Source of the DNA: Prorocentrum cordatum
Taxonomy: Eukaryota > Sar > Dinophyceae > Prorocentrales > Prorocentraceae
Direction: 5' to 3'
DNA: 64,000 bases
Assembly: GCA_963575745.1 (NCBI GenBank)
Contig: CAUYUJ010022043.1
Coordinates: 43,501-107,500 of the forward strand
Shown one piece after another: positions 18,985-29,706 of the stretch. How positions within the stretch are numbered: the first letter of the stretch is position 1; every line of letters starts with the position of its first letter. The notes beneath the pieces are model-generated. The model was not told the DNA's origin. It did not search any database and saw only the letters and a program-made list of their open reading frames with translations. The translations under genes and the position numbers were made by a program.

Positions 18985-19990
18985 TCGAGAAGACCCAGGC
19001 TTGGCGCCCCCTTCCGCTTGAGGAGTCGAGGAGAGTGCGGTCTACCCAGCCTGATCGCATCATGGAGCCCCGACCGGTTTTGACGGAGAAGGAGGGCGAG
19101 GAGGGCAACGTGGCAGTCAAGTGTAGGATGACCATCCAGGGGTTCAAGGACCCTGATCTCCTGGAGTTGGCGAAGGCGGGCCGCACTCAGGCCCCGACGC
19201 TGTCCTCCAGACCATCGCCTCGGCCAAGTTTCCCCTGGCCATCGGGGACGTGGCGGGGGCCTTCCTCGAGGCGGACGCGTTGCTGGCGCCGGCGGAGCAC
19301 GGCGCGATCTGCGTTTCGTTGCCGTCGGAGTTCCTGCCGGACGGGATGCGCGGGGATCAGCTCTGCGAGGTTATCAACGGCTGCGGCAGGAGCGACCAGC
19401 CTCAGCTGTGGTGGCTGACCTTCAGCAAGTTCCTGATCGAGGAGCTGGGCTTCGTGCAGCATCCCATGAACCCGTGCGTGCTGCTGCTGTTCGAAGACGT
19501 CGGCGAGTCCGTGGAGTTCGACCTGGACGACTACCGCGTCATCGACGGCCAGGGACCAGAGCCTCTTCGAGCGGCCCGGCCTGGCGACCTGCGCGGGGTC
19601 ATCGGCCAGCACATGGATGACGGCGTGTTCGGAGGACGTGGATCTCAATGGGCCGAGGCTCTGTCACAGCTGAGGCGCCGTTTCCCCTACCGCAAGTGGC
19701 ACGAGAAGGAGGCCGAGTTCGTCGGGTCCCGGCTGCGCCAGCTCCCAGACTACACCATCGTGCAGACGCAGTACCAGTACGCGTCTGAGGAGACGGAGCG
19801 GGTGTCGACCCGCCGACATGCAAGCGCTGATGCTCTGGCGGTCCCGTCAGAGATAAAAGATTTCATCTCCCTCAACCAGCGGGGGAACTGGCTGGCGACT
19901 CAGACCCGCCCAGACCTCAGCATCCCTGTGAGTTCGAACCTGTCGGTGATATCAGGAAAGGAAATATGTTGGCTCGTCGTGCTTAGAAGT
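18960..19990 (+). pseudogene. Copia reverse transcriptase (frameshifted)
   Basis: Frame 1 (from about 18,960) reads YAKEYSKLIEKTQAW, then VAVKCRMTIQGFKDPDLLEL and RTQAPTLSS. After a frame change near 19,205 it continues LQTIASAKFPLAIGDVAGAF, supplying the first catalytic Asp, and IGQHMDDGVFGG, where HMDD replaces YVDD. EAEFVGSRLRQLPDYTIVQTQ and TRPDLSIPVSSNLS follow. All polymerase motifs are identifiable but spread over three frames. It copies element RNA to DNA. Confidence 0.85.
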
Positions 19991-20580
19991 TTGCGGACCT
20001 CGAGATCCGATATCCCTCGATCCCCATCGCCGAGCTCACCTTCATCCTCCACTCAGACTACTCGTCGAAAGACATGTCCAACATGGGCCACACGCAGGGG
20101 GGCTACATCATCGGGGTGACTAACAGGGACATGGAGCTAGGCAGGGTTTCCCCGTGGAGCCCATTGATCTGGAGGAGTTATCGGGTGAAGCGGGTGGTCA
20201 AGTCTACCTTGGCGGGGGAGTCGTCAGTGATGACCGACGGTCTCGGGCACTTGGAGTGGGTCATGTGCTTCTTCGCCATGGGGTTCTTTCGAGGCTTCAC
20301 TCTTGGAGATCGGGCTCGTTATCTAAGTAAGTTTAAGAGTCTAGCGGTCATCGGCTGCAAGAGTATCTACGACAATGTGTGCAAGATGGGGAGCCCGTCT
20401 GGGATCGACGATAAGAGGTGTGCAGTAGATATTGCAATAAGTGTGGAGAGCCTGGCACGTCTCGGGGCTGTGTTGCGTTGGGGTCCCACTTCTCTGATGC
20501 TGGCGGACTGTCTCACGAAGGATAAGGCGGAGCCCGCCGATCTCCTCCGGAGCTGCGGTCGCCACGGGACCTACCAGCTC
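19990..20580 (+). pseudogene. Copia RNase H domain
   Basis: Open from about 19,990 (IRYPSIPIAELTFILHSDYS). The first acidic residue is in HSDYSS, followed by TQGGYIIGV, then SPLIWRSYRVKRVVKSTLAG with ES, and VIGCKSIYDNVCK (Asp). It ends with the conserved LADCLTKDKAEP. These match the RNase H of Ty1/Copia elements (D, E, D and the LAD-x-LTK ending). It removes the RNA strand after reverse transcription. Confidence 0.85.
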
Positions 20581-20672
20581 GCCGATGAGGGCAGTGTCTT
20601 GGCTCAAGCATCGGCGGAGCGCGCCTTGCGGAAACAGTTCGCTGCCCCACAGCCCGCGAAGAGCTTGCGAGC

Positions 20673-21464
20673 AGATGGTGAAGATCGAGGCGAAGAACTC
20701 GGCGAATGGCGCGAGGAGTTTCTTGGAGGGCCTGACGGAGGCCGGCGAGGGCAACATCGAGGGCTCCAGCAACAAGGTCAAGGTGCAGATCCGCGCGCGC
20801 GGGGGTCCTGGACGACCGCCTGAAGGGCAAGCAGAGCGTCTCGCAGATCACGCTGGTGTACCCCGCCAGCACGGGGTACATCACGTTGCACTCGCCTGCC
20901 GCGCTCGAGGACGGCATGCGCGACCGCCTGAAGGTGCTCGAGAGCCTCTACCACATGGCGCTGAAGAACGACCAGGTGCCGCCGGCCCCGCCTGGGGGAT
21001 CGATCGTGGTGAACTCCTTCCGCCTCCCAGCCTGGGACGAGTTCTCGGCGGGCTACTCGGAGAGCCAGGACGGCCCTCCCAGCTCAAGAGCTGGCGGGAC
21101 GCAGCGCAGCTGCCGTCCGTCTCGGACGCTCCGCCTGCCCAGGGAGTCGGAGTTTCACAGCGGGATTGGCGACGTCGGAGTATCGGTGTGCGAGCACATG
21201 GCAGACTTTCCCCTCTGGCGCGACAAGATCGTTCGGTTCTTGGTCGAGGAGTGTGGCCTGCAGCCAGAGATGCTGGACGAGAACGATCCGGAGACGACCG
21301 GTGTGTTCGATCAGGCCCCAATCGTCGCTGTGGAGGAAGGCTCCGTTGCCGGTGATGATATGTCCATGGGGAGCTGGATGCCTGCATCGTCGAGAGCGGC
21401 GGCTTCGAGCCGTTTGGGGGCTCCTACGTCGAGGGCGTCGGCCTCGGAGGACCGGCTCCACTAA
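20673..21464 (+). pseudogene. Extra region between RNase H and 3' LTR, unrecognised
   Basis: Protein-like sequence in at least three frames: QMVKIEAKNSANGARSFLEG, then VLDDRLKGKQSVSQITLVYP, then YITLHSPAALEDGMRDRLKV, and finally CEHMADFPLWRDKIVRFLVE with an acidic C terminus. It begins about 100 bp after the conserved end of RNase H, where Copia polyproteins usually stop. It may be a family-specific C-terminal domain or captured host sequence. No family was recognised. Confidence 0.45.
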
Positions 21465-21591
21465 ATGACCGACATCTGAGTGGCTTTCGCCTCCCGTGCG
21501 CCGTGCTGGAGGAATATTCTGTGTGATGCGAAGGCGTTCAGTCAAAGCTTAGCCCAAAGTCGGAGTTGAGGCAACTTTTAAGTTGTGGGAG

Positions 21592-21746
21592 TGTTGATTC
21601 AGTGCTTCTTGCCTCACTCCGCTGCCGTTTGGGCACTAGCTAGTTTGGAGACATCGCGGTGGGGACCCGCGAGAAGAGAACAAGCTATCCCTCTCACTTT
21701 CTCTAGAGGGTCCGGAGGACCCCACGATACAGCTCGGGGTTTGACA
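21592..21746 (+). repeat. 3' LTR
   Basis: 155 bp, TGTTGATTCA...GGGGTTTGACA; five substitutions against the 5' LTR. Followed by the AGGCC target duplication. Confidence 0.93.
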
Positions 21747-21935
21747 AGGCCCCTAACAAGCCCCCAGGATGCCGTCAGGAGGCCCCATGAGGCCATCAAG
21801 AGGCCCCCTTGAATTGGAGGATGGGCAGAAGAAGGAGGACAGAAGAAGAAAAAGGGAGGAAGACGACGAAGACGAGGATAGCAGCCTGTCACATGTCACG
21901 GCTCTCTCAAGCCTGGGATCACGAGGTGCCACACG

Positions 21936-23990
21936 TTACTGCCTCCCGCCAGTCCCTTGAACAGTGACCACCCAGGGCGCTGGGATGGCGCGAAAGTGGG
22001 ACTTGCCGCAGGCAGCTGGATAAATTGAATCAAACTTATCCATTAGCTGGCCGCGCAGACCGCTGAAGTCGTCCATCTCCTTGACAAACTTCTCCAGCTC
22101 GACGCGGTCTAGCTTTCCATTCTTAGGTTTTCTCTTGTCGAACTGCTGAACAATCGCCTTCAAGACACCATTGCTATCTTTTTCATGAGGGTAGTATTTT
22201 GCAACCGCTTTCCGCAGCCTGATCATGACTTCGTGCGTCTGCTGCATCTCGGCTGGGCCCTCCTTGGGGCGGCGGTACAGTACCTGTTTCACCGAAATCT
22301 CCTTGGTGATGTCCGGGATCTCGCGCCATCGGCCGTCCGCGACCGCCGTCAGCCACTTGGAGCGCTGCTCGAAGCTGGTCCCCTCTAAGCACTTCAGGAT
22401 TGAGATGATCTGGCGACTGCTGAAGTTCGACTCCGCGTTGAAGAAACGCGTGAGCGCCAGCGGTGCCCAGGCCGCGGCCTCCTGCTCCGACGACGTGCGG
22501 TCGACCGGCGGGAGGTCGTGGGACACCGACTTCCCGACGAAGCCTGGGTCCGCGGCGCCCTCAGGCCACAGGGTGAGCCAGTGTCCAAGCGAAGAGATCA
22601 GGCCGGCATGGGCCCTACTCGAGGGGTCGAGGTCCAGCAGGCGGCGGGTGCTCTCGGCCTCGGCTAGGGTCATGAGGACCCACGCATTGTTGGCGCCGTT
22701 GCGCACATACAGGAGCACGGAGGCGTTGGGCAGGCGCCTCTTCTTCGTCTTGGACCCGTCGGGCGGCACCCCCCTGGTGGCGTAGTTGGTGGTCATCCGG
22801 AGGTCCGCGGGCAACCGTAGGGCATCCTCCCCCTTCTGCGGCTTCCAGATGGCTAACTGGAAAGTATCCTTCCCATTTCTGACGAACTGTTGCAGGTTTG
22901 TGGCGTCCCACTGCCTCTGATTCGGCAGGTCCGAGTAGGAGAATTTGGGTTCCAGCTTACACGGCGGCGCCTCCTGCTCCTGCTCCTGTTCTTGCTCCTG
23001 GCACATCTCGGAGTCCAGGCCACCGTCCTCGCCCTCGGCCTCGGGCGTTTCCTCCCCCTTTTTCTCGGTGGGGCTCTGTGCGGTCTCCTCCTTCAGGCGG
23101 ACAACCTCGGACGCGTACTTCTCTGGTATCCGCAGGCTGCTGTGCTCGCCCTCCAGCCGGACGAGCCGGTCCCCCAGCGTGTCGGCCTTCACGCTGAGGT
23201 CCTCCCGTATCTTCAACTGGCTCATGTCCTCGACGAAAACGTCTACGTGTCCAAGCCAGTGTCCGCGTCAGCCCCCGACTTGTCCAGCTCTTGGAGTGCC
23301 CGCCTGCGTTCCCTGACGTCGCCCTTCGTCCAATTCTCGAAACCTGCCAACGCCCTGATGGGCACCCACTGCATACCAGAGACTTTCACAATCCCATTGC
23401 TCAACTTCACCTTCTCGATCGTGCCAACCCGGCCCCTGTTTTGTTTCCCGGCCGCGCTGTCGGTGGCCAGCTCAGACTGATCACACTCCTCCTTGTACTT
23501 TTTCGCGTCTGTCGTCACGCGAACTCGCAAGCCGACAACCACATCCCCCGCCTCGTCCACAGCATCCGCCCGAGGACCACCGTCCATGTCCTTGCCGCCC
23601 TTGGCACCCAGCACTTGTTTCGAGACTCTATCCGAAGCCCTTCTTACGGGCATGGTGGAGGCGCTTGACTCCTCTTCGCTCTCTGAATCCTTGATCAACT
23701 TCTCCGAGCTGTCTGGGCCCTCGTCGTCGTTCTTGCGGGTCCCGAACACAAACCCGGTCTTTTCTTTGGCCGGAACATACTGGTAGCCTCCAGAAGCCGT
23801 CTTCTTCTCCCAGCCGAACATGTAACACCAGCAGAACTGGTCAACCGCCTGCTGGCGTTGCCTCAAAATGAGCTTTTCCAAGTTCATCTTAGAGCGTAGC
23901 GTGAATTGATAGAGATCATAGAAATGTCTCGCCATGTAATCACGGTCCAGCTGGTCCGCAGTGACCAATGCCTCCAGCATGGCGACGGAG
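21936..23990 (-). CDS. C-terminal exon region of a DUF3638/DUF3645-type large protein
   Basis: The upstream frame (about 23,990-23,243) has VAMLEALVTADQLDRDYMAR and FCWCYMFGWEKKT. It passes through a single-base frame change near 23,240 (LDT then DVFVEDMSQ) into the frame 23225-21936. The latter contains NNAWVLMTLAEAESTRRLLD and RFFNAESNFSSRQIISILKC. These match the conserved C-terminal part of DUF3638/DUF3645 proteins (W-x-x-x-x-LAEAE-x-x-R and a RFFN block). Near the end, FDKRKPKNGKLDRVELEKFV resembles an EF-hand with an enlarged loop. It ends in TAA at 21936-21938. The biochemical role is unknown; relatives are large eukaryotic proteins sometimes labelled ubiquitinyl hydrolase. Confidence 0.65.
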
Positions 23991-24079
23991 CTCTCCTCCG
24001 CCTTTCGTGGGTGGCTCGCAATTCTGCCGAATTCGCCGGCCCAACGGGCCAGGGCGTGCTAAGATCTCCGGTAACTGGT

Positions 24080-25030
24080 TAACAGTATTAACAGTATTTC
24101 TAGTTCGCGCGCGCGGGGCGGCCCCTGGGGGTCCCCCGGCGAAAAGTACCCCGACCAACGCCCGGTCGCCGCCCGACCGCCGCCCGACCGCCGCCCGAAG
24201 TCTACTCAGAGATGGTTTTCCTTCTGGGTGCGGCCTCTCAGGCTCCCCAGAGCGCGCTCAGAGTGCCCCAAGAGGCCCCCAAGACTGCCCAAGAGGCCCC
24301 CGAGACGCCCAAAGAGCGCTCGAAGACGCCGAAGATGACCCCAAGACGGCCCAAAAGGCCCCCAAGACAGCCCAAGAGGCCTCCAAGACGCCCCAAGAGC
24401 CTTCCAAGAGGCCTCCGAAGAGAGCCCCAAGAGGCCAAAATCGTTGATTTTCATTGGTTTTTTCTATGTTTTTTGTGTTCTGGCTTTTTCGGCTTCCGGA
24501 CGCTCCAAGACGGCCCAAGAGGCCCCCAAGACCGCTCCAAGACGGCCCACGAAGCTCCCAAGACGGCGCCGAAACGACCCAAGAGAGCCCTCAAGACGGC
24601 CCAAGTGCCGCCCAAGACGGACCAAGAGGCCCCAAGACGGGCCCAAGAGGGACTCAGGAGGGATACCGAGAACTCAAAAATGGAGCCCTCCGTCCCAGAA
24701 GGCGCCCAGGAGGTCCCAAAGAGGCCCCAAGAGGCCTCCAAGAGGCCCCAAGATGTCGCCAAGAGGCCCCAGGAGACTCCCAGGAGGCCCAAAAGAAGCC
24801 CCAGAAGGCTTCAAACATGTCTCCCAGGCGCCCCCGAACGGCCTCTCAACAGACCCCAAGAGGCCCCCCAAAGAAGCATCTTGACGACGACTCTATTTCG
24901 CCCCATCGAGAGACGACCCCCAGGGAACTGCTTCACCATCAAAACTCCCCACGCAACGCGTCCGAACGACACCCGCCCCCAAGAGCGCAACATGGGCAAC
25001 GAACACACAGACAAAAACCAGCGATGCAAT
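24080..25030. repeat. CAAGA satellite filling a probable intron
   Basis: From about 24,230 to 24,890 it is the same CAAGACGGCCCAAGAGGCC word satellite as at 13.1-14.6 kb, including the AAAATCGTTGATTTTC island at 24,436-24,520. It lies between protein-like exons of the DUF3638/3645 gene on the minus strand. Exact splice sites cannot be set; dinoflagellate introns often have non-GT donors. Confidence 0.7.
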
Positions 25031-25031
25031 A

Positions 25032-25990
25032 TCACGGGCCGGCGGAATGAGCGAAGCGATTCAATAAAAGATTGGCCTTGATCTCGTCCAGCTTACTTCT
25101 GACCTGCTCCAGGGCCTTCAGTTTCTCCTCCGTCGCTTCCGCATCCTCTGCCTCGTCCTGCTTGGCGACAGCGTGCAGGATTTTTGCACCAACGACCTTC
25201 GCCACCTCTTGCTCGAGCCTCTCGACGCGGAGGCGCAAGTCCCTGGCCTCGGCGGCATTCGCGGGGTACTCTGGCGCGTAGAAGCGAAGCCGCATAGCGC
25301 TCTTTGTCGGAAATGGCGCGATGTCACTGATTTTAATACGGTGGGTCATCTGCTCGCTGTCCACTTTCACCTCCACCTCCCCGTCCTCCTGCCACTTGTC
25401 CGTCTCCGCCACCGTGCCCTCCTTCGCGACATTGCCCTTGCGCTCAGGCCCGGCATCGTTCTCCTCAGGCGGCCTCAACGTAACCTTTACCCGCTCGCCC
25501 TTGTCGAACGGCGGGGGAGCACAGGTCCCCAGCATCGTCTCGAAGGAGGTGATGCGCCAGCAGTCGCGCAGCTGCTGCATCACGAGGGTGCTGCGCTGCA
25601 GAGCTTCGCTCTGCAGCTGCCCTTCCAGGAGCCAGGCCATCACGTCGCGCAGCCGCTCCTTCTGGCGCTCGCGCGCGGCCGCAGCAGGCTCTGCCCCCCC
25701 CAAGAGCACCGCTGCGATCTCGTCCACCTGCTTTTCAACCTCGGGGAACATGATGATGCGGATGCTCTGGCCATCACCGAAGCGGCGCATGCGCCAGCAA
25801 GCCTGGGCGTGGTCCCGCAGTGTCATGCCCTTGCCCAGTGTGGCGACGGCCCTGGCGTTGGGCGCCTGCGGGATGTCCATGCCCGTGCAGTGAACCTGGT
25901 CGAAGAAGGTGAAGCGCTCGATCGGCTTCAAGCCGCTGTCCTTGAGGGGCACGTGCTTGCGGCCGTCGGCCATGAGGACGCACTTCTCGT
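25032..25990 (-). CDS. DUF3638/DUF3645 gene, middle exon
   Basis: The reading starts DEKCVLMADGRKHVPLKD, then RFTFFDQVHCTGMDIPQAPN and ARAVATLGKGMTLRDHAQAC, then WRMRRFGDGQSIRIIMFPEV. This is the most conserved block of the DUF3638/3645 family, with a layout reminiscent of helicase motifs. A coiled coil follows (LRLRVERLEQEVAKVVGAKI and KLKALEQVRSKLDEIKANLL). The in-frame ATG is not the real start because the family domain begins further upstream. Its frame does not match the exon at 26152-26915 across the GAC tract. Confidence 0.8.
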
Positions 25991-26070
25991 CCTCGTCGTC
26001 GTCGTCGTCGTCGTCTTCGTCGTCGAGCGTCGTCGAGCGTCGTCGTCGTCGTCGTCGTCGTCGATCGTCG

Positions 26071-26112
<42 letters not shown>

Positions 26113-26151
26113 CCGTCGTCGTCGTCGTCGATCGTCGTCGTCGTCGTCGTC
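25990..26151 (-). repeat. (GAC/GTC)n trinucleotide tract inside a conserved coding region
   Basis: About 160 bp of GTC units (plus strand) with interruptions such as GTCGAGCGTCGTCGAG and GATCGTCG. On the minus strand it encodes Asp runs, then Arg, then Thr as interruptions shift the phase. Flanking protein sequence (VVYLDPKD before, DEKCVLMADGRK after) would be adjacent in family members. Confidence 0.9.
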
Positions 26152-26915
26152 CTTCGGGTCGAGGTACACCACCCCCTTGTAGGGCCAGCCAGCCTTGCAG
26201 CCCTTCTGCATGAGCTGAGCGGCCACCTCCTGGTTCGTGAGGCCTGTGACGAGCGCGCCCGTGTCGATGAGGGCGAAAAACTTGTTCTCCACAGCCCCGC
26301 TCGTCACGTAATCCAGGAGCGATTCGACATCGAAGACCTTGTTCCCAGTCTCCACAAACACCAGGTCGGGCGAGGTCAGCTTCTGCATGATCTCGGCGTC
26401 ACAGAAAGGCACGTAGTAGCATCTGCGCGGTCGGGTCTCGTTCGGCGGAACGTACTCGAATGCTGCCGGTAGGATCTCGTTCGGCGTGCCCGTGAAGCCG
26501 ATACGTGTCTTGAAGAGCATCTCCCCGCCAAGGTCCATCGAACTGCTGGAGAGACGCTTCATCTTGGCGCGCATCCCGACCACACTGGACAGGTCCCACT
26601 CGCCATATCTGTCCCCCTGCTTGAGGTAACACGTGCGGTCGAAGACGCAACGCTTCAGGAACTCGTCCCGCACGTGGACCGAATGGCCGAGTAGCGCCGC
26701 GAGGCTGTTGATCTGGACCTCGTCCTTGTCCTGGAAGACCTCAAGTGGCGGGATCTCGATTCGGGGCAGGTCCTTCGTGGCACGGTCGGCGTTGGCCGTA
26801 TCGATCCACCCCTGGAACGCAATGCGCGCGGCGCGGGTGGTGTAGGGTCCGACCTCCTTGCCCATTTGCCTTCTCATTGCCGCGGCTAGGATGAAATCCG
26901 CCGACCCTGTCGGCG
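26152..26915 (-). CDS. DUF3638/DUF3645 gene, upstream exon
   Basis: Read from about 26,915: ERKSVPHTPTGSADFILAAA, then MRRQMGKEVGPYTTRAARIA. Further on come LSSSSMDLGGEMLFKTRIGF and TGTPNEILPAAFEYVPP, then FFALIDTGALVTGLTNQEVA and GVVYLDPKD. The GFTGTP and IDTGALVTG blocks are hallmarks of DUF3638/DUF3645 proteins. The exon starts before the first ATG; sequence above about 26,920 turns into tandem repeat. It is likely host-encoded and not part of a transposon. Confidence 0.8.
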
Positions 26916-26939
26916 TGTGGGGGACGCTCTTCCGTTCGT

Positions 26940-28180
26940 CGTCGAAGGCCCCAAGAGGGCCCTAAGAGTGGCCCAGAGAGACCCCAAGAAGGCACCCACA
27001 GCGCCCCCTTTCCGAAACATAAAATATGTGTCGGTTGTTTTTCCCGCCCCCTTTCCGAGCAATAAAATATGTGTCGGTTGCTTTTCCCTCTTGCGGCCGT
27101 TTCGGGCTCTTTTAAGGCCCCTTGTAGGACGCCACTCCACTAGACCCACCAGCACCCCTCGAAAGTGGCGACAATTTCGCAGATTGCAGCCCCCCTCCAT
27201 GGATGGCGAGGTCCAATATGAGTCCCTGTAGGAAGTCACCCCACTGGGCCCCCATGCAGCCCTCGAACGTTGGCCCTTCTAAGGCCTATTTGGGCGCCGA
27301 GAAAAATCAATGAGGGCCCCAGGAGGGCTCCAAGAAAGCCCCAAGAGGGCCCTAAGAGTGGCCCAGAGAGACCCCAAGAAGGCACCCAAAGCGCCCCCTT
27401 TCCGAAACATAAAATATGTGTCGGTTGTTCTTCCCGCCCCCTTCCGAACAATAAAATATTTGTCGGTTGGTTTTCCCTCTTGCGGCCGTTTCGGGCTCTT
27501 TTAGGGCCCCTTGTAGGACGCCAGTCCACTGGACCTACCAGCACCCCTCGAAAGTGGCGACAGTTTCGCAGATCGCAGCCCCCACCCAAGGATGGCGAGG
27601 TCCAATCTGAGCCCCCATAGGACGTCACTCTGCTGGGCCCCCCTGCGTCCCTCGAAAGATGGCCCTTCTAGGGCTTACTTGGGCGCCACGAAAAATCATT
27701 AAGGGCACCAGGAGGGCTCCAAGAAGGCCCCACGAGGGCCCTAAGAGTGGCCCGGAGAGGCCCCAAGAAGGCCCCCAAAGCGCCCCCTTCCGAACATAAA
27801 ATATTTTTCGGTTGTTTTTTCTGGCCTCTTTCGAAAAAATATATTTGTCGGTTGCTTTTCCCTCTTGCGGCCGTTTCGGGCACTTCCAAGGCATCTTGCA
27901 GGACGCCAATCCACTGGACCCACCAGCACCCCTCGAAAGTGGCGACAGTTTCGCAGATCGCAGCCCCCCCCCACAGGGAAGGCGAGGTCCAATCTGAGCC
28001 CCCATAGGACGTCACTCTGCTCGGCCCCCCTGCAGCCCTCGAAAGTTGGCCCTTCTAGGGCTGATTTGGGCGCCAAGCAAGGTCAATAAAGGCCCCAGGA
28101 GGGCTCCAAGAAGGCCCCAAGAGGGCCCTAAGAGTGGCCCAGAAAGACCCCAATAAGGCCCCCAAAGCGCCCCCTTCCCC
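26940..28180. repeat. 388-bp tandem repeat, about 3.2 units
   Basis: The segment CCCTAAGAGTGGCCCAGAGA recurs at about 26,960, 27,350, 27,740 and 28,126. Each unit carries paired AATAAAATATGTGTCGGTTG-like words, a CTTGCGGCCGTTTCGGGC block, and AAAGTGGCGACAATTTCGCA. It lies directly upstream (minus sense) of a DUF3638/3645 exon, so it may be intronic. Chance frames in it are not credited as genes. Confidence 0.85.
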
Positions 28181-28189
28181 CAAAGATTT

Positions 28190-28420
28190 CTCAGGATTCA
28201 GACGAATTCGCAAAAAAAAATCCGAAGGATTGCTGGAGGAATGCGGAAGAATCCTGATCCTAAGGGTCCCAAGGAATCCGGAGGACCCTCAGGAATCATA
28301 AGGATCCCAAGGAACCCCAAGGAATCTTAAGGAATCATTAAAAAAAAGTATCCTAAAGAATCGAAGGATTTCTGAAGAAGAAAAAAGTACTTCTGATGAA
28401 GAAAGAAATACGACTGAAGA
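28190..28420. repeat. AAGGAATC-type degenerate short repeat
   Basis: Words such as AAGGAATC, AAGGATCC and GGAATCCGG recur with irregular 8-15 bp spacing. No gene. Confidence 0.6.
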
Positions 28421-28499
28421 TCCCATGGTTGTAATTGGTCCCACTTCTGGTTGCAATTCGCTCCGATCGGTTGGAATTGGGACGAGTCGGTTGTAATTC

Positions 28500-28930
28500 G
28501 TCCCATTTCGGGGGTCCCGAGGGGGGTCGCGGGGAGGGTCGCGGGGGGGGGTCGCGGGGGGGGGGTCGCGGAGGGGGATCGCAGGGGGGACGCCACCCAG
28601 ATGCGCATCCTCCCCGGGGGGTCCTGGGGCCCAGAAAAGCCCGGAGACGGGGCAAGATTGCCGCAAGACGCCCTCGAGACGGTCCAAGAAGGCCCCGAAT
28701 CGCAGAACGATCGGTCCAAGACGCCTCAATAGCCTCCAGACGGCACAAAACGTTTCCAAGACTCCCAGACCTGCAAAAGCACTCCCGAGCGGGCCCCCAG
28801 AGGCGCAAATCATTGATTTGTTTTTTAACTTGTTGATGGATTTGGGCGTTCTCGCCGTCTCGGCTTCCCGGCGCTCCACGACGGCCCAAGAGGCCCCAAA
28901 TATCGCCCCAAAATAGCCCAACATGAAACT
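28500..28930. repeat. G-run tract followed by CAAGA satellite
   Basis: 28,508-28,590 has repeated GGGGGTCGCG units with runs of 7-10 G. 28,620-28,760 is CAAGACGCC-type satellite. 28,806-28,890 carries the island (AAATCATTGATTTG...GGCGCTCCACGACGGCCCA) shared with 13.6 and 24.4 kb. Confidence 0.75.
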
Positions 28931-28939
28931 TAGCAGTTC

Positions 28940-29706
28940 TCATGTTTTTTTTCCAGCGCGACGCAAACCCCGCTCAGATGATGAATCCTCTGGCCAGCCT
29001 GCGTCAGATCACAAAGGGCAGTGCTCCCGAACGACGTTGCGCCAGGAAAGCTGGAACGTCAACTGAAGCGAACCGCAGAACTCAAACTCCGGCACCACAT
29101 GCACCGAGGAGGGAGCGGCAGAGTTTCAGAAAGTCCGAAGCGAGGAGAGGAAGGAGGGAAGGAGGACAAGCGATCCGGACAAATGCATTGCGTGCCGACC
29201 CCTGACAGCTACCAGCCGTTTATATAAAACACACAATTGCTCCATCCAGACACGCTACAACAAATCCTGCAATGGCCCCGGGCTCGGGTAGAGGGCGAAA
29301 CTACGAAATCGAGCAAAGGACCGAGCCCTGGCGGCAGCCGTGAATTGCCCTACAGCTTCAACGCCCACCAGGGGGGGAAAGAGGGCGAGGAGGAGGGAGG
29401 ACAGGAGGAGGAGAGGGAGGGAACGACGTCGCACACGCGCGACCCCTATTAGTGCGATAAGCAATGCGGCATCAGCTATACAATACTATGCAGGATAACA
29501 GGGGGGCCAAAGAGAGGTGAGGAGCCGGACACACCGGTAGATGGACAAGTAGAGGTGCCGGTAGAAAAGTATTGAAATGGTAGCCGTCCTCGAAAAAGAT
29601 GCAGGCCGATGGGCGCTTGGAGACGGGTGCACCAGCACCGGCCCTTCCAATGGCCCGTCTGCGCGACGTCCTGCTCCAGGGTAGTGCACCGAAGTCGGGG
29701 GTCGAT
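28940..29706. other. Intergenic stretch without a supported gene
   Basis: Moderately A-rich, with GAGGAGGGAGG purine tracts around 29,380-29,420. A TTTATATAAAA word at about 29,219 is TATA-like, but dinoflagellate promoters are not known to use TATA boxes. No domain in any frame. Confidence 0.35.

Larger units (their letters stand above)
14643..21746 (+). mobile_element. LTR/Copia retrotransposon with target-site duplication
   Basis: Bounded by 155-bp direct repeats that start TG and end CA (14643-14797, 21592-21746), differing at five positions. AGGCC flanks it on both sides (14638-14642 and 21747-21751), a 5-bp target duplication typical of LTR integrases. The internal order is gag, zinc knuckle, protease, methyltransferase-like domain, integrase, RT, RNase H. 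Integrase before RT defines the Ty1/Copia type. Multiple frame breaks and stops mean this copy cannot make its full polyprotein. No clear tRNA primer site (TGG-start) follows the left LTR; a short GTGGGAG precedes the right one. Confidence 0.93.

Noticed and set aside
29215-29232. TTTATATAAAA as a TATA-box promoter
   Set aside because: Dinoflagellates lack a canonical TATA system, and no supported gene follows.
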